DNA of 64,000 nucleotides, from assembly GCA_963576785.1 (NCBI GenBank), contig OY756144.1:1-64000 (forward strand), given 5' to 3'. A model generated the notes under the pieces. The model saw nothing but the letters and a program-made list of their open reading frames with translations. It did no database searches and was not told where the DNA came from. Positions 56,301-64,000 of the stretch are shown in pieces. Position numbers and translations under genes: made by a program. The DNA is from Chlorophyllum brunneum (taxonomy: Eukaryota > Basidiomycota > Agaricomycetes > Agaricales > Agaricaceae). Every line of letters starts with the position of its first letter. Position 1 is the first letter of the stretch.

Positions 56301-56740
56301 AAGCAGACAATATTAAGACAACAAGACCAACGAAAAAACTAGATCACAAGAGATACGGACCCTTTCGAGTAAAAGAAAAAATAGGAGAAACAAGCTACCG
56401 CCTGGAGCTACCTGAAACATGGGCGATACACGACGTGTTCAACAGCAGACTACTTTCCCCCTATCATAACCCCGAGTATGACAGCCAGCGCACTCCACCA
56501 CCACCGATCCCCGAGATAGTCAATGATGAGGAACACTATGAAGTAGACGAAATCCGAGGACACCGCACAAAAGGGAAACGAAAACAGTACCTAGTACACT
56601 GGAAAGGATATACGTCCGAAGAAGATACATGGGAAGACGAAACAAACTTAGACAGCGCCAAGGAAGCGGTACAAGAATTCATAAGCAAGATTTCGAGGAC
56701 GAAACCTATAAAAAGGGGAGGTAAAAAGCAGCAATTATGA
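53342..56740 (+). CDS. pol: Pol polyprotein of chromovirus 2
   Basis: 1132 residues, no stops. Aspartic protease LVDSGCTHTC (catalytic D24). Reverse transcriptase with the usual VQDYKKLNEHT, FFGMSNSPATFQ and catalytic YMDD at 349-352. RNase H VEVDASGYGVGAVLSQ. Integrase: HHCC zinc domain with GHPGQHR and GCDTCQRNK (about 705-745) and the DDE triad in SIDMIG (about 777), SDRGPQF (about 837) and QTERINQE (about 875). A GPF/GPY-like KRYGPFRVKEKIG follows, then a C-terminal chromodomain (about 1065-1118) with YLVHWKGYTSEEDTWEDE. The chromodomain should steer insertion to methylated-histone chromatin, which fits the repeat-rich site. All catalytic residues are present. Confidence 0.97.
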   Translation: MHELLLDSTIQTRKGRRQITTLVDSGCTHTCIAQRTIDEEQIPTKPLETPIRVINADGTENKKGEITDKAQLVLNNGNHTEQIDALVTQLESADLYLGHDWLVKHNPEIDWNNHVIRFTRCPEDCKTSHSDIRFNEKIRTVKEHIEEKKADRTDDEDLPPYLRQYTHLFNKKNFDNLPAHTVWDHEINLSEDAPPVLQSKVYPMTVTEKQELQKFLDENLASGRIRPSQSPYATPCFFIPKKDGTKRLVQDYKKLNEHTIKDKTPLPLISEVLDRLKDAKVFNKLDIIWGYNNVRIRKGDEWKAAFVTNNGLFEPTVMFFGMSNSPATFQRMMNTIFRELLHEGTLVNYMDDFVIPGTTQEELEKRTTRFLDIAAKHQLYFKRSKCMFDAKEIPILGFVVGQGSVKMEEEKVKAVREWPTPKSVKDVEKFLGFANFYRRFIQDFSNIATPLHELKKKDVQWSWSERQQQAFEKIKKKITSEPVLAMPRDKGQYRVEVDASGYGVGAVLSQDQDNQWHPIAFHSRTMTPAERNYQIYDKELLAIREAIKTWRQYLLDADKPFEIWTDHKNLEYFRKPQQLTGRQARWQLELQEYHYTLKHIPGKTNTKADVLSRLAKTDTTKDNTDITLLPDHLFDNTTTEIRQMWDISGEEDLKHRLRKEQKRETQWLREKEKRPEEIWETDGLPIFEGRIYVPPNTELCQEILQQHHDKTDVGHPGQHRMIELLKRTYWWPQMRNDVKRYIKGCDTCQRNKILRTRPTTHLHPLPIPNGPWEEISIDMIGPLPESEGYDAILVIVDRFSKMIRLRAVNTTLSSEELGDIYRDDIWRQHGIPRRIISDRGPQFASKFMAELCRATGTQHNLFTAYHPQTDGQTERINQEVETYLRNVINHAQNNWKKWLSTAEFQYNDKTHSATGHSPFQIVYGRHPWKGDISNEIKAPAITERIQELQDIRQETIKMLQQNQVQMEKRNSTKPEHEYQAGDQIWLEADNIKTTRPTKKLDHKRYGPFRVKEKIGETSYRLELPETWAIHDVFNSRLLSPYHNPEYDSQRTPPPPIPEIVNDEEHYEVDEIRGHRTKGKRKQYLVHWKGYTSEEDTWEDETNLDSAKEAVQEFISKISRTKPIKRGGKKQQL

Positions 56741-56928
56741 ACAGCAAACCTCGCATCTCAAGTAACCACTACACTCACCGCATCACTCGTAGTATTCACT
56801 TCACCCTTGATTTCGCCAACTATCTATACAACACACCATGCCCGCCGAACGCCAACTTACCCCCTACCCATACCTCAAAGAATTTGAAGAACTCGTACCA
56901 GAAAGGACCAACCATGAAGAAATCGTAG
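56737..56928 (+). CDS. Small ORF overlapping the pol stop by AUGA
   Basis: 63 codons starting at an ATG that shares ATGA with the pol stop (56737-56740). The same overlap and a homologous small ORF occur in copy 1 (from 48480; SNHYTQRITRCIYFTLDFAN versus SNHYTHRITRSIHFTLDFAN). It overlaps the start of ORF3 in another frame. It may be translated by termination-reinitiation or simply be a leader. No known family. Confidence 0.35.
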   Translation: MNSKPRISSNHYTHRITRSIHFTLDFANYLYNTPCPPNANLPPTHTSKNLKNSYQKGPTMKKS

Positions 56929-57674
56929 AAGGAGAAACCCTAGTCGACACCATAATACTATTGGGAGCAGCAGTAAAAGCAACCCAAGAAGGAGCCTCGA
57001 AAATTATGGACACATTATCCGAAGCCACTCCAAGACTCAATCAGTTCATCATCAACGAAGGAAGGAGAGACCAACTGGAGAGGCACTTGTACGAGATCAA
57101 CGACGACTTACAACTCCTCGTTATCTCCAACATACGAGCTCGGATGCACAGTATCCTTGTAGCTCTAGCCGAACGACTCAATACGTACGAATCAAGAAGC
57201 ACAGATAACCTCTCCCACCACATCGTTAATCGACTACTCGTTAGTAATGACCCGTTCCCCATCCAACACCACATCTGCCACACATGCGAACAAAAGACTC
57301 AAGAAAGAACCATCGCCGACCAGCTACTCCACCCCGACATCGAAGAAGAAGTCGCTCACCTCCAAACCATACTCACCACGGTAGTACCCCCCATCACACC
57401 CATGACTTTCCACCCGCCGACAGGATATAATACGTTAAAATCAGAAGGTGAAAAGGACAACGATTACTGGAAGGACATCGTGTACAAACTGTTAAACAAT
57501 CACACCAACGATAACACCACGTACAACAATCACACCCACTTCCTGTTCAAAGAAGGACCGCCACACGCACCCCTCTGGATTGGCTTACGCCGTGTTGACA
57601 AAACACCTCTCATCGGAGGAAACAAGAAGGACTTGGCCAGAGCCCTGGGCACGGCCGTACCTATGAACGAGTGA
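56838..57674 (+). CDS. ORF3 of chromovirus 2, unknown function
   Basis: 278 residues after pol, where some retroelements have an env-like gene, but with no signal peptide or membrane segment. Predicted mostly helical front (FEELVPERTNHEEI, ATPRLNQFIINEGRRDQLER, NIRARMHSILVALAERLNT). A single CxxC in HHICHTCEQK (about residues 148-157) follows, then PPITPMTFHPP, an Asn/His-rich stretch, and a conserved end (HAPLWIGLRRVDKTPLIGG). The homologue in copy 1 keeps the same length apart from one stop and shows conservative substitutions, which suggests it was once under selection. I know no matching family. Possible roles include particle assembly or host-factor binding; none is shown. Confidence 0.75.
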   Translation: MPAERQLTPYPYLKEFEELVPERTNHEEIVEGETLVDTIILLGAAVKATQEGASKIMDTLSEATPRLNQFIINEGRRDQLERHLYEINDDLQLLVISNIRARMHSILVALAERLNTYESRSTDNLSHHIVNRLLVSNDPFPIQHHICHTCEQKTQERTIADQLLHPDIEEEVAHLQTILTTVVPPITPMTFHPPTGYNTLKSEGEKDNDYWKDIVYKLLNNHTNDNTTYNNHTHFLFKEGPPHAPLWIGLRRVDKTPLIGGNKKDLARALGTAVPMNE

Positions 57675-57767
57675 ACACTCGTCGCGTTTTCTTACCATCA
57701 CCAAATCCCATATGCTCTATTCTACAAAGGACCTTTACAGTAATACGTATCATGAGGACATGAAGCT

Positions 57768-57781
57768 TGAAAAGGAGGTAT
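57768..57781 (+). promoter_or_regulatory. Polypurine tract, chromovirus 2
   Basis: Purine-rich TGAAAAGGAGGTAT directly before the 3' LTR, the expected plus-strand priming site. Confidence 0.7.
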
Positions 57782-58090
57782 TGTTACGAATCATAGACCG
57801 TTCATTCCTATCATTCCTATCATGCGCCCGTTACCTCGTGTACCCTCATACTCGTTTCATCTCCTGTATCACCCTAGAGGCTGTGCCTCCTACCTGACTC
57901 GTTCTACTCGTCTCCTATGACTCCGTTACTCGACTCCCTTATTATTAGCCTCTACCACTAGTATATAAAGTGTAGTAATACTTGATGTATTCCTTACACT
58001 TTACCAATCGTATCATCCCTTCTTCCTTTCTCTACTTCCTTTCCTTTATCCAAAGGCTTGCAACCTGAGTCAGAGACTAAGGTCGTAACA
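57782..58090 (+). repeat. 3' LTR, chromovirus 2
   Basis: 309 bp. Differs from the 5' LTR only at GACCGTT/GACCATT and CATGCGC/CATGTGC, both CpG sites. Followed by the target duplicate TCTTC. Confidence 0.95.
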
Positions 58091-58095
58091 TCTTC

Positions 58096-58697
58096 CATCA
58101 CCACTGTCATCATCATCACCTTCTTGTCCCACGTGTCTTGTGACTGTAGCTGCTCCAATAAATTGTCATCATCATCATCTGAGATCTCTGAGGATAAGTA
58201 AGCACTCATCCATTTCACCATCATCAGTTTCACTTCGCTCTATGTTTAGCTGTTTCATCTTGATTAGTTTCACATTTATCTTTAGTAGTGTCTCACCTTG
58301 AGTTTCATATCTATCAGTTTCATATTGTGAAACATGTTTCAGTCTCATTATCTATACTCCATAGTATTTATAGAAAAGAAGTAGTTAGTATAAATAGCTG
58401 ACTGTATTAGGAAGTCAAAGCTTAAGCTTTGATTTTCTATAGAGATAGCCTTCTTGATCACCCAAGAAGAGTTTCCATTGACAGTTGCTGTCAATCAATA
58501 GAAGATTGCTTAACTGCTTATTTTCTACTCACCCTCATCACTCAGAGCTACAAGATAAATGGGATTCCCATTTCTTGGTTGAGTAACAACAGTTTGATAA
58601 CATTTGCTTATCCGGTTACTTGGCTGAGATAGGTATTAAGGCCATACTCTAGAGGTTGCATTCTCTTCAATTGCCCTTAGTAGCCGAATTTGTAACA
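58096..58697 (-). repeat. Large inverted repeat, right arm part 2
   Basis: Reverse complement of 50122-50730. Clear landmarks are AAAGCTTAAGCTTTGA and the GTTTCATATCTATCAGTTTC run. Ends at about 58697, where the loop-like segment begins in inverse orientation. Confidence 0.85.
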
Positions 58698-59264
58698 GTT
58701 GTTCTCGATGGTACATAAGTAGAGTCCATCAGTGTTGCATATATATAAGTATGGTACATATTTCCAGGCTAGTTGAAGTAGAGAATCGATAATGGCATTA
58801 TTGGATTATGGTGGTGGGATAAGTGGTATTGCTTCTGGAAACTTGTTATAACCTCTGACATAGGATCAAGGTTTGGACATAATGATATATCTGTCAGTGC
58901 CTTAATCTGCACTTTATCAAGCCCACCACCAAGCCACTCTTGGTCATGAGTCTACCAAGATCCTCTCCTGTTACTGTTCACACTTTCTACCTGGAGTATA
59001 TTCATTTTGTCAGCAGGAGAAAATGTGGAAATAGTGCAAAGGCTGAACTTTAAGCAGCTCTCTGTTAGAAATACAAAGGACTTGCATTAAAGGAGGCAAA
59101 ATTTGGTTCATAATGGCTCACTGTGAAGTGGAAGACTTTGGTGTAGTTAGAGAAGAACATATTTGTGGATAGTGCTATTTTACATGAGGAAGAGATATAG
59201 AGAAGATTGGCAGGAATATTACCTGGACTGAGTCATTGGAGCTCATTGGCACTCAGGAGTGTAC
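58698..59264. other. Inverted copy of the loop segment and CpG-poor spacer
   Basis: 58698-58885 is the inverse copy of 51067-51250. The rest to 59264 shows no gene. Confidence 0.6.
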
Positions 59265-59416
59265 TTTGTGAATTGGTTGATGTAAGTGTCATTATGATTA
59301 TAACTCTGTCTTCCTGTTACTCATTTAGTTGTAGAATGTTCTGGTGGTAAAAGATGTGCCTTGTCTATCTGTGATTGTGTTTGCGGAGAGGTTTTAGTGA
59401 GCTTGGTGACAGTTTA

Positions 59417-59998
59417 TGTTGAAGTTTTGGACATATTCTAGAAATAGAATATGAAGTCATTAAAGATAATTATAGACTGATCTAATACTTTCCAGTAACT
59501 TCAATCCATAGTAACTTCTTATGAGTTGCTCTGCATATGATAAGAGTCATAATGTCAATTGGTACTTAATGGATTATTCTACATAGTTCTAATGACTGGT
59601 ATAATATGTTTTACAGTACTCTACAGGCACTATGCCATAGTTAGTAGGAGCCATAAGGAATGTTCTATATATTCCTAGTATTTTATGTAGTATGACTCGT
59701 CTATGTTCTTATATGTATATAAACCCCATGTAACAGACCATGTTCTGCATCTTGTTCAATTAAACAACTTCTTCATCATTGCTTATCTTCTTAAATACAA
59801 CACAAGTCTTGATCTCCTCGACTTTGACCTATCTACCTCTAATACTGACTGCTTCATAACTAATATCTGTCTATCCAAATTATCTTTCTATAGGTATTAG
59901 ATAGAAGCTTATTATCTTGGTGAGTAGACCCTACATTCTTTCCTACTGTATTTACTGCTACCCCCAGCAAACAACTCATTATGGTTGTTTTCTCAATA
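59417..59998. mobile_element. Solo-LTR-like insertion, 582 bp
   Basis: Starts TGTTGA and ends TCAATA (imperfect inverse ends), with 5-bp duplicates GTTTA at 59412-59416 and 59999-60003. It has a TATATAAA-like promoter core near 59717. The paralogous DNA at 39600-39625 (GAGCTTGGTAATAGGTTATTCGG) lacks it, giving an empty site. Unrelated to the chromovirus LTRs; the size and ends suggest a Copia or Gypsy LTR left by recombination. Confidence 0.75.
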
Positions 59999-60152
59999 GT
60001 TTATTCGGTGTTTATACATACATGTAGTCTCAACAAATTTATATACATATTGATCATTTGTATTGTTCATTAGCTCTTCCCAAGATTATAGTTCAAACTA
60101 CTAGTATAGTTACAGAGATTATAAAGAGTTGTGTTGATAGAGGGCCAACAAT

Positions 60153-61660
60153 TTATTTGGCTTTGGCTTTGGCTTTGGCATCAGAAGCCACCTGGATATC
60201 TTCATCAATCTTTGGCACAAAATATTCTATTACCTTGTCAGCAATAGAAAATCTCCTCTCCTCTTCCCATGTCTTCACAATAAACAAGAATTCTGAATAA
60301 ACCTTGCTGTGCCCTTGTTCCTTCCATGGAAGGTTTCTCTGCAAAAGCCAGTGTTGGAGAGTATGAAACCTCATTTTGATCCACTTCTCTACAATGACAA
60401 AGAGGTTCCAATAGCTCTCAAAGCCCTTCTGTACCTCCAGTATTTGAATTTTGTCAAATCTCCTCAGGTTCAGACTTTTGCCAGCTGTCCCATGCTATTC
60501 ATACTGCTCCAATCGCTGAATCGCTGCATATCCCACTTGACACAGATGTGTCCCAGTACCCAGTTGAATGACTCAAGATTGAACCAATAACAACAAGAAT
60601 CACTAAGAGGTTTTTTATTCACTTCTGCTATGAGTAGCTCCAGGGCCATGAATGAAGTTGTTCTGGAATGATGGGAGCTGGGTTCAATTTCAGTGCCATC
60701 TACTACAGGGTCCCAGTTGTTCATAATGGCTTGATATTCACATTTGTCTGCCACTCTCCCAGGACCACCAGACAACACTGGGTAGCACATGATATTCCAG
60801 AGGCTGATGTCCCCATGTTTGAATCCATTCCTCCACAACTCAAAATGACCTAGGAGGATGTCAGGATGATTTAACCACAGGTATGATGGCATCTGAAACT
60901 TATAGTCTATGCATTCCCTCCAAATCTGAAAGACCAACTCAGTATTCTTCTTATATTTTACCAACTCCTGCAACTCCACAAGAGGTTCAAAGGCAATTAT
61001 GTGCAAAGGCCATATTTTGAGATCCTTGTCTACCAATTTGAAAATTGAGTTGTGCACCATTGGTAAGATGTCTAAGGAGCTGTAAACTTCTGGAAGACAG
61101 CAAATCCAACAATTGTCAATCAACTTCTCCCAGGCATACTTGATAATCTCTTGCTCTGGCCTATGACTTACCATTGGATAAGAGGCTTTTATGACAGTGA
61201 ATTTTTGGTCCTTCTTGTTCCCAGAAGGTTCATAAATGCTATCATGAATGCTGGTACCATGCCCCAAAACTACCAGTGCTGACCTCCACTTGTACTTTGT
61301 GATATAAAACACTATCTTTCTCCCTTCATCTAACGTCACTATGATAGGGTTTTTGAACACATTGCTATCTTCATCACACTTTTCTCCCTCCTCTGTCATT
61401 AACTGTTTGAAGCATGTCTGGTATTTGACCAATGTTCATAAGTCATGTGCAACTATTAGATCAATGTTGGGTTATTGAATATTGCCAGGTCAGTAACATC
61501 CAATTTATTTTTATTTCCTTCAATTGGTGGGGTCTGGTGGTTTGGGAGATCAAATGTAATCCATATATCAGTTTGGGGTTCACTGTCAAAGCCTTCTGTA
61601 CTATTGGCATTACTTTGCTTTACCCTAGGCATAAAAGCAGATTGACGTGGTTTCAAATGT
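60153..61660 (-). pseudogene. FunK1-like protein kinase relic 2
   Basis: Paralogue of 39772-41270 in the same orientation. A 320-codon frame (61432-60470) includes LVVLGHGTSIHDSIY, TVIKASYPMVSHRPEQEII, GFKHGDISLWNIMCYP, NNWDPVVDG, TSFMALELL and FNLESFNWVLGHICVKWD. HGDIS keeps its catalytic Asp, but the usual NDWD metal-binding motif is NNWD. A further piece at 60153-60374 carries the tail (RFHTLQHWLL ... DAKAKAKAK) in another frame. N-terminal debris extends to about 61660 (FDLPNHQTPPIEGNKN). Nearly CpG-free. Broken, though less so than relic 1. Confidence 0.75.
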
Positions 61661-61676
61661 TGATTGAGTCCAAGTT

Positions 61677-62140
61677 GGTATAATTGACTGATGTTGTGTA
61701 GTTATGATTGTAACCATATTGGAGCACAATCCTGGATTGTTCAATATAGGAGTACAAAAGTCCAATTGGCAGGAACAAATTTCTGTCTTGATACTGGATC
61801 TGGTTTAATCCTCTTTCCTTCTCCCTCCTCTCCTTTTCTCTCATCTTCATTTTTATTACTTTCATTGACATAGCCCCTGGAAAAGGAATTGGAATGAAAA
61901 ATATGGCAATACTACAATAACCTACCTGCTCGATAATGGTATTACACTGGTGATAATTGTATTGCTTTCCAAGACCAAGGTTCATTCAACTTTCATCTCC
62001 AATTAACCATCCTAGTTAGATTATTCATTAGGATTATGTCTTGAGATGACAAATGGCATCATGAGTAATTCAAATCAAGTTTAAACTTAGTAATGCACAT
62101 AGATAGGAACACCAATCAAATTTGGTATTGGTAGAAATTT
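61677..62140 (+). pseudogene. Ricin-B lectin gene copy 2, back part
   Basis: Matches 36356-36785 of copy 1: acceptor and YDCNHIGAQSWIVQ exon, then the KIWQCYDN-equivalent, GLCLDLTNG-equivalent and NQIWYW-equivalent exons. An extra A in ATGAAAAATATGG shifts frame, and further changes remove the GLCLDL motif. Most differences from copy 1 in the first exon turn CG into TG or CA. Together with 38715-39325 it represents one former gene. Confidence 0.85.
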
Positions 62141-63790
62141 CCTCATCTGTGCAAAGCCAGAAACCTTCTTAGAAACTATTAACAATTGTTTATTTTGTTC
62201 TTGACTTCCTGGATGTCTCATTTAATATAACCTTATTATTATCCACTAGCATGAGACTGGTATTGGTAAGGTGGTGTGCTTATCAAAACCCTACATCTAC
62301 CTCTTGACTTTCATCACCCCCCAATACTGGCTCCCATGGATCCCTGTTCCTCTCATCAACCTATACCGTTGTCTTCCCATAACACAACCCCCAACATCTC
62401 ATCCTCTTGGCTGACCTTTGAGAGAAACGAACTCCTCTCTTCTCGGCTACTGTCATCCAGCAGTGACGATCCCTATCATGATTGCTTCTGGAGGGAGTCA
62501 GGCAGAGTCTATTTAAGAGAGGACAAGAAAAGAAAAAGCACAGATGGTGGCACAAGTATGCAGGAAAATCTTGTAGATGGAAATCTCCACAGGTACTGGT
62601 TCATAATGGACCCTCGTTTGCCAATGAGGGTAAGCCCCATTTGCAATATGCCAGTACAAATGATCTAGGGTCTGGTGGTAACCACCAAATGACCATAACA
62701 ACATGTATGTATCATCAGATCCCTCAAAGAACAACCCATAATTGTGATGATAACAGGGGGCTCCTTTCAGGAACTAGAGAATGCTATATTGAAGAGGCCT
62801 AGTTTTGAGTTATACTATATTTTTATTCCTAAAGATAAAAATCCAGGTCCTCTCCAGCTAACATTAGACACAGGCATGCTACACTCACCTACATTGATAG
62901 TCCAATATTCACAGCACATTACAGAGAGAGAATCATCCTACTTCAGAGCATGGAACATCATTCTTAACAACCCCACAATACACTGCATTCATTATGTCAT
63001 AGAAGACAGCAAAGTTGAGATAGAATACGTCCGTGTCAGAGAGGAAAAATCTCGTATGAATTGCTCAATTGTCACTTCTTGAGACCACTTTTCTGATGTC
63101 CATAATATTAGATTCTGGAGTAGAACAACCTACTTTAATGACACTGTCATACAGTATATTCATTATAGCTCTACCACCAACCCACGGTCTTCTTCCATGG
63201 ACACGGAAGGGAGGGGAACTCTGACTTGTCCACTTTGTACACCACTTTGATAAGTATGGAGGACGTGTTAGCTAACATCCATATTACAATAGGGGTCCTA
63301 TTCTATAAGGCAAGAAATTTTAATGTACAGAATTCCACTGTCTTCTCTTATATCTTTAATGTACCACAGCTATCTAATATTACTGAAGAAAAGTCCACCA
63401 TACCACATCCATTTTGGAAACCAGGAACTTGTATGATTCTGTGGAACCTATTTTATTAAATCATCCTCATATACCCTTTTTTGTTACTGACAGGCCAAAA
63501 TTTATGCCAAACATCAAACTTTGGGCTGAAATGCCCTACGCTCTTTGAACCTATTGGATAACAGCATGACCTTTTATCCCCCAGCTACTTGTAGGCCATC
63601 ACTCACTTCAGGCTAGGTCACTCATGTGGTGCTCATTCTCTATGATAGGTCCAATGTTTGAGAGATCCCAGGATTTTGTCGTAGATAAACTGCAGTATTA
63701 CGAAGCCAGAGGGAATCATCCCTTTCAAGAAGGTGAAGTTATATCATTGTCTAATCAGTCAACTGACACAGCCTAGCCCTCTATCCCCTC
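62141..63790. other. Duplicated flank and unrecognised ORF debris
   Basis: About 62238-62340 matches 37022-37100, the flank between lectin gene and NACHT relic in the first module. Plus-strand ORFs of 130, 106 and 112 codons follow (62276-62668, 62482-62802, 62744-63082; the last with FELYYIFIPKDKNPGPLQLT). They could be debris of an N-terminal region or of an inserted element; I recognise none. Confidence 0.45.
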
Positions 63791-64000
63791 CACCAGTCTT
63801 TATTAGTGGACAGCAATCTAGATTCAACAACTTGTCAGCCCTCACCCCGATGTTATCCTGGAATACACTGGGACCTCTTAGACAAATTTACTGCATGGGT
63901 GATTAACAAAGAGTGTCTGTAATAAGTACTGTGGATACTTGGGCCAGCTAGCATTGGGAAGTCCGCCATTGCTCAGAGCATTGGAGAATTCGCAAAAGAG
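63790..64000 (+). pseudogene. NACHT gene relic of the second module (runs off window)
   Basis: SPRCYPGIHWDLLDKFTAWV at about 63842-63901 matches the PPRCHPGTR lead-in. Then two adjacent stops (TAA at 63920-63922 and 63923-63925) interrupt the same frame, which continues WILGPASIGKSAIAQSIGEF with a Walker A (63941-63964) to the window end. The order lectin gene, flank, NACHT repeats that at 35.5-38.2 kb. Confidence 0.75.

Larger units (their letters stand above)
51585..58090 (+). mobile_element. Ty3/gypsy chromovirus copy 2 (apparently complete)
   Basis: A 6506-bp element with 309-bp LTRs differing at two positions (both CpG transitions), a TCTTC target duplication (51580-51584 and 58091-58095), self-complementary primer site, open gag (423 aa), pol (1132 aa, with chromodomain) and a third ORF (278 aa). 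It sits inside the right arm of the large inverted repeat; the left arm (near 50700-50740) shows the uninterrupted site. Gene order PR-RT-RNaseH-INT-chromodomain places it among chromoviruses of the Tf1/Tf2-like type. It looks young and potentially able to move. Confidence 0.96.
39326..61676. other. 22-kb block splitting the second lectin gene copy
   Basis: Copy 2 of the lectin gene ends at about 39325 and its continuation starts at about 61677. In copy 1 these two points lie next to each other in one intron (near 36353). Everything between is therefore extra DNA: kinase relic 1, chromovirus 1 with nested element, inverted repeat, chromovirus 2, solo LTR and kinase relic 2. It may have grown from an initial insertion by local duplication and transposon nesting. 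Confidence 0.65.

Noticed and set aside
41293..58090. The two chromoviruses as a tandem segmental duplication
   Set aside because: They have different 5-bp target duplications (ATAAC, TCTTC) and different LTR lengths, so they are separate insertions.

Overview
This window is the end of a fungal chromosome. It opens with 18 perfect AACCCT telomere repeats (1-108). The genes behind them have many short introns (about 50-60 bp). The family content is that of a mushroom-forming basidiomycete (Agaricomycetes): a class I hydrophobin relic, an AA12 quinoprotein dehydrogenase, F-box/LRR and NACHT proteins, FunK1-type kinase relics, a DUF6534-type membrane protein, fruit-body-type secreted proteins and ricin-B lectins. 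A Rhizoctonia/Ceratobasidium-like species is plausible, but that is inference.

Region 1 (0-35 kb) is gene-bearing subtelomere. After decayed fragments (ATP-synthase g-like, hydrophobin-like) come a monocarboxylate-type MFS transporter, a secreted AA12 sugar dehydrogenase, an ABHD13/Bem46-type hydrolase, an SV2-like MFS transporter divergent from a GH35 beta-galactosidase, an F-box protein, three tandem paralogous secreted proteins (the third with a frame break), a NACHT protein, a 7-TM DUF6534-like protein and a Ser/Pro-rich conserved protein. Sugar oxidation, galactoside hydrolysis and uptake sit close together. Most of these genes had to be assembled from exons by following splice sites and family motifs.

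Region 2 (35.4-64 kb) is a rearranged repeat landscape. A two-gene module (secreted thaumatin-like/ricin-B lectin gene followed by a NACHT gene) occurs twice. The first copy is 35.5-38.2 kb. The second is cut in one intron: its front lies at 38.7-39.3 kb and its back at 61.7-64 kb, with about 22 kb of foreign DNA between. That block holds two diverged FunK1-like kinase relics in the same orientation, a large inverted repeat, a 582-bp solo-LTR-like insertion, and two Ty3/gypsy chromoviruses. Copy 2 (51585-58090) has all its ORFs open and LTRs differing at two sites. Copy 1 (41293-49818) is dead and carries a nested 2-kb non-LTR insertion with a tRNA-like head and poly(A) tail.

Most notable: both chromoviruses have a 12-nt match between the predicted mRNA 5' end and the primer-binding site, as in Tf1 self-priming; a third ORF of unknown function after pol; and an AUGA pol-stop/start overlap. 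The old host DNA in region 2 is almost devoid of CpG while young insertions are CpG-rich, pointing to CpG methylation decay or a RIP-like process. No RNA genes or CRISPR arrays were found.
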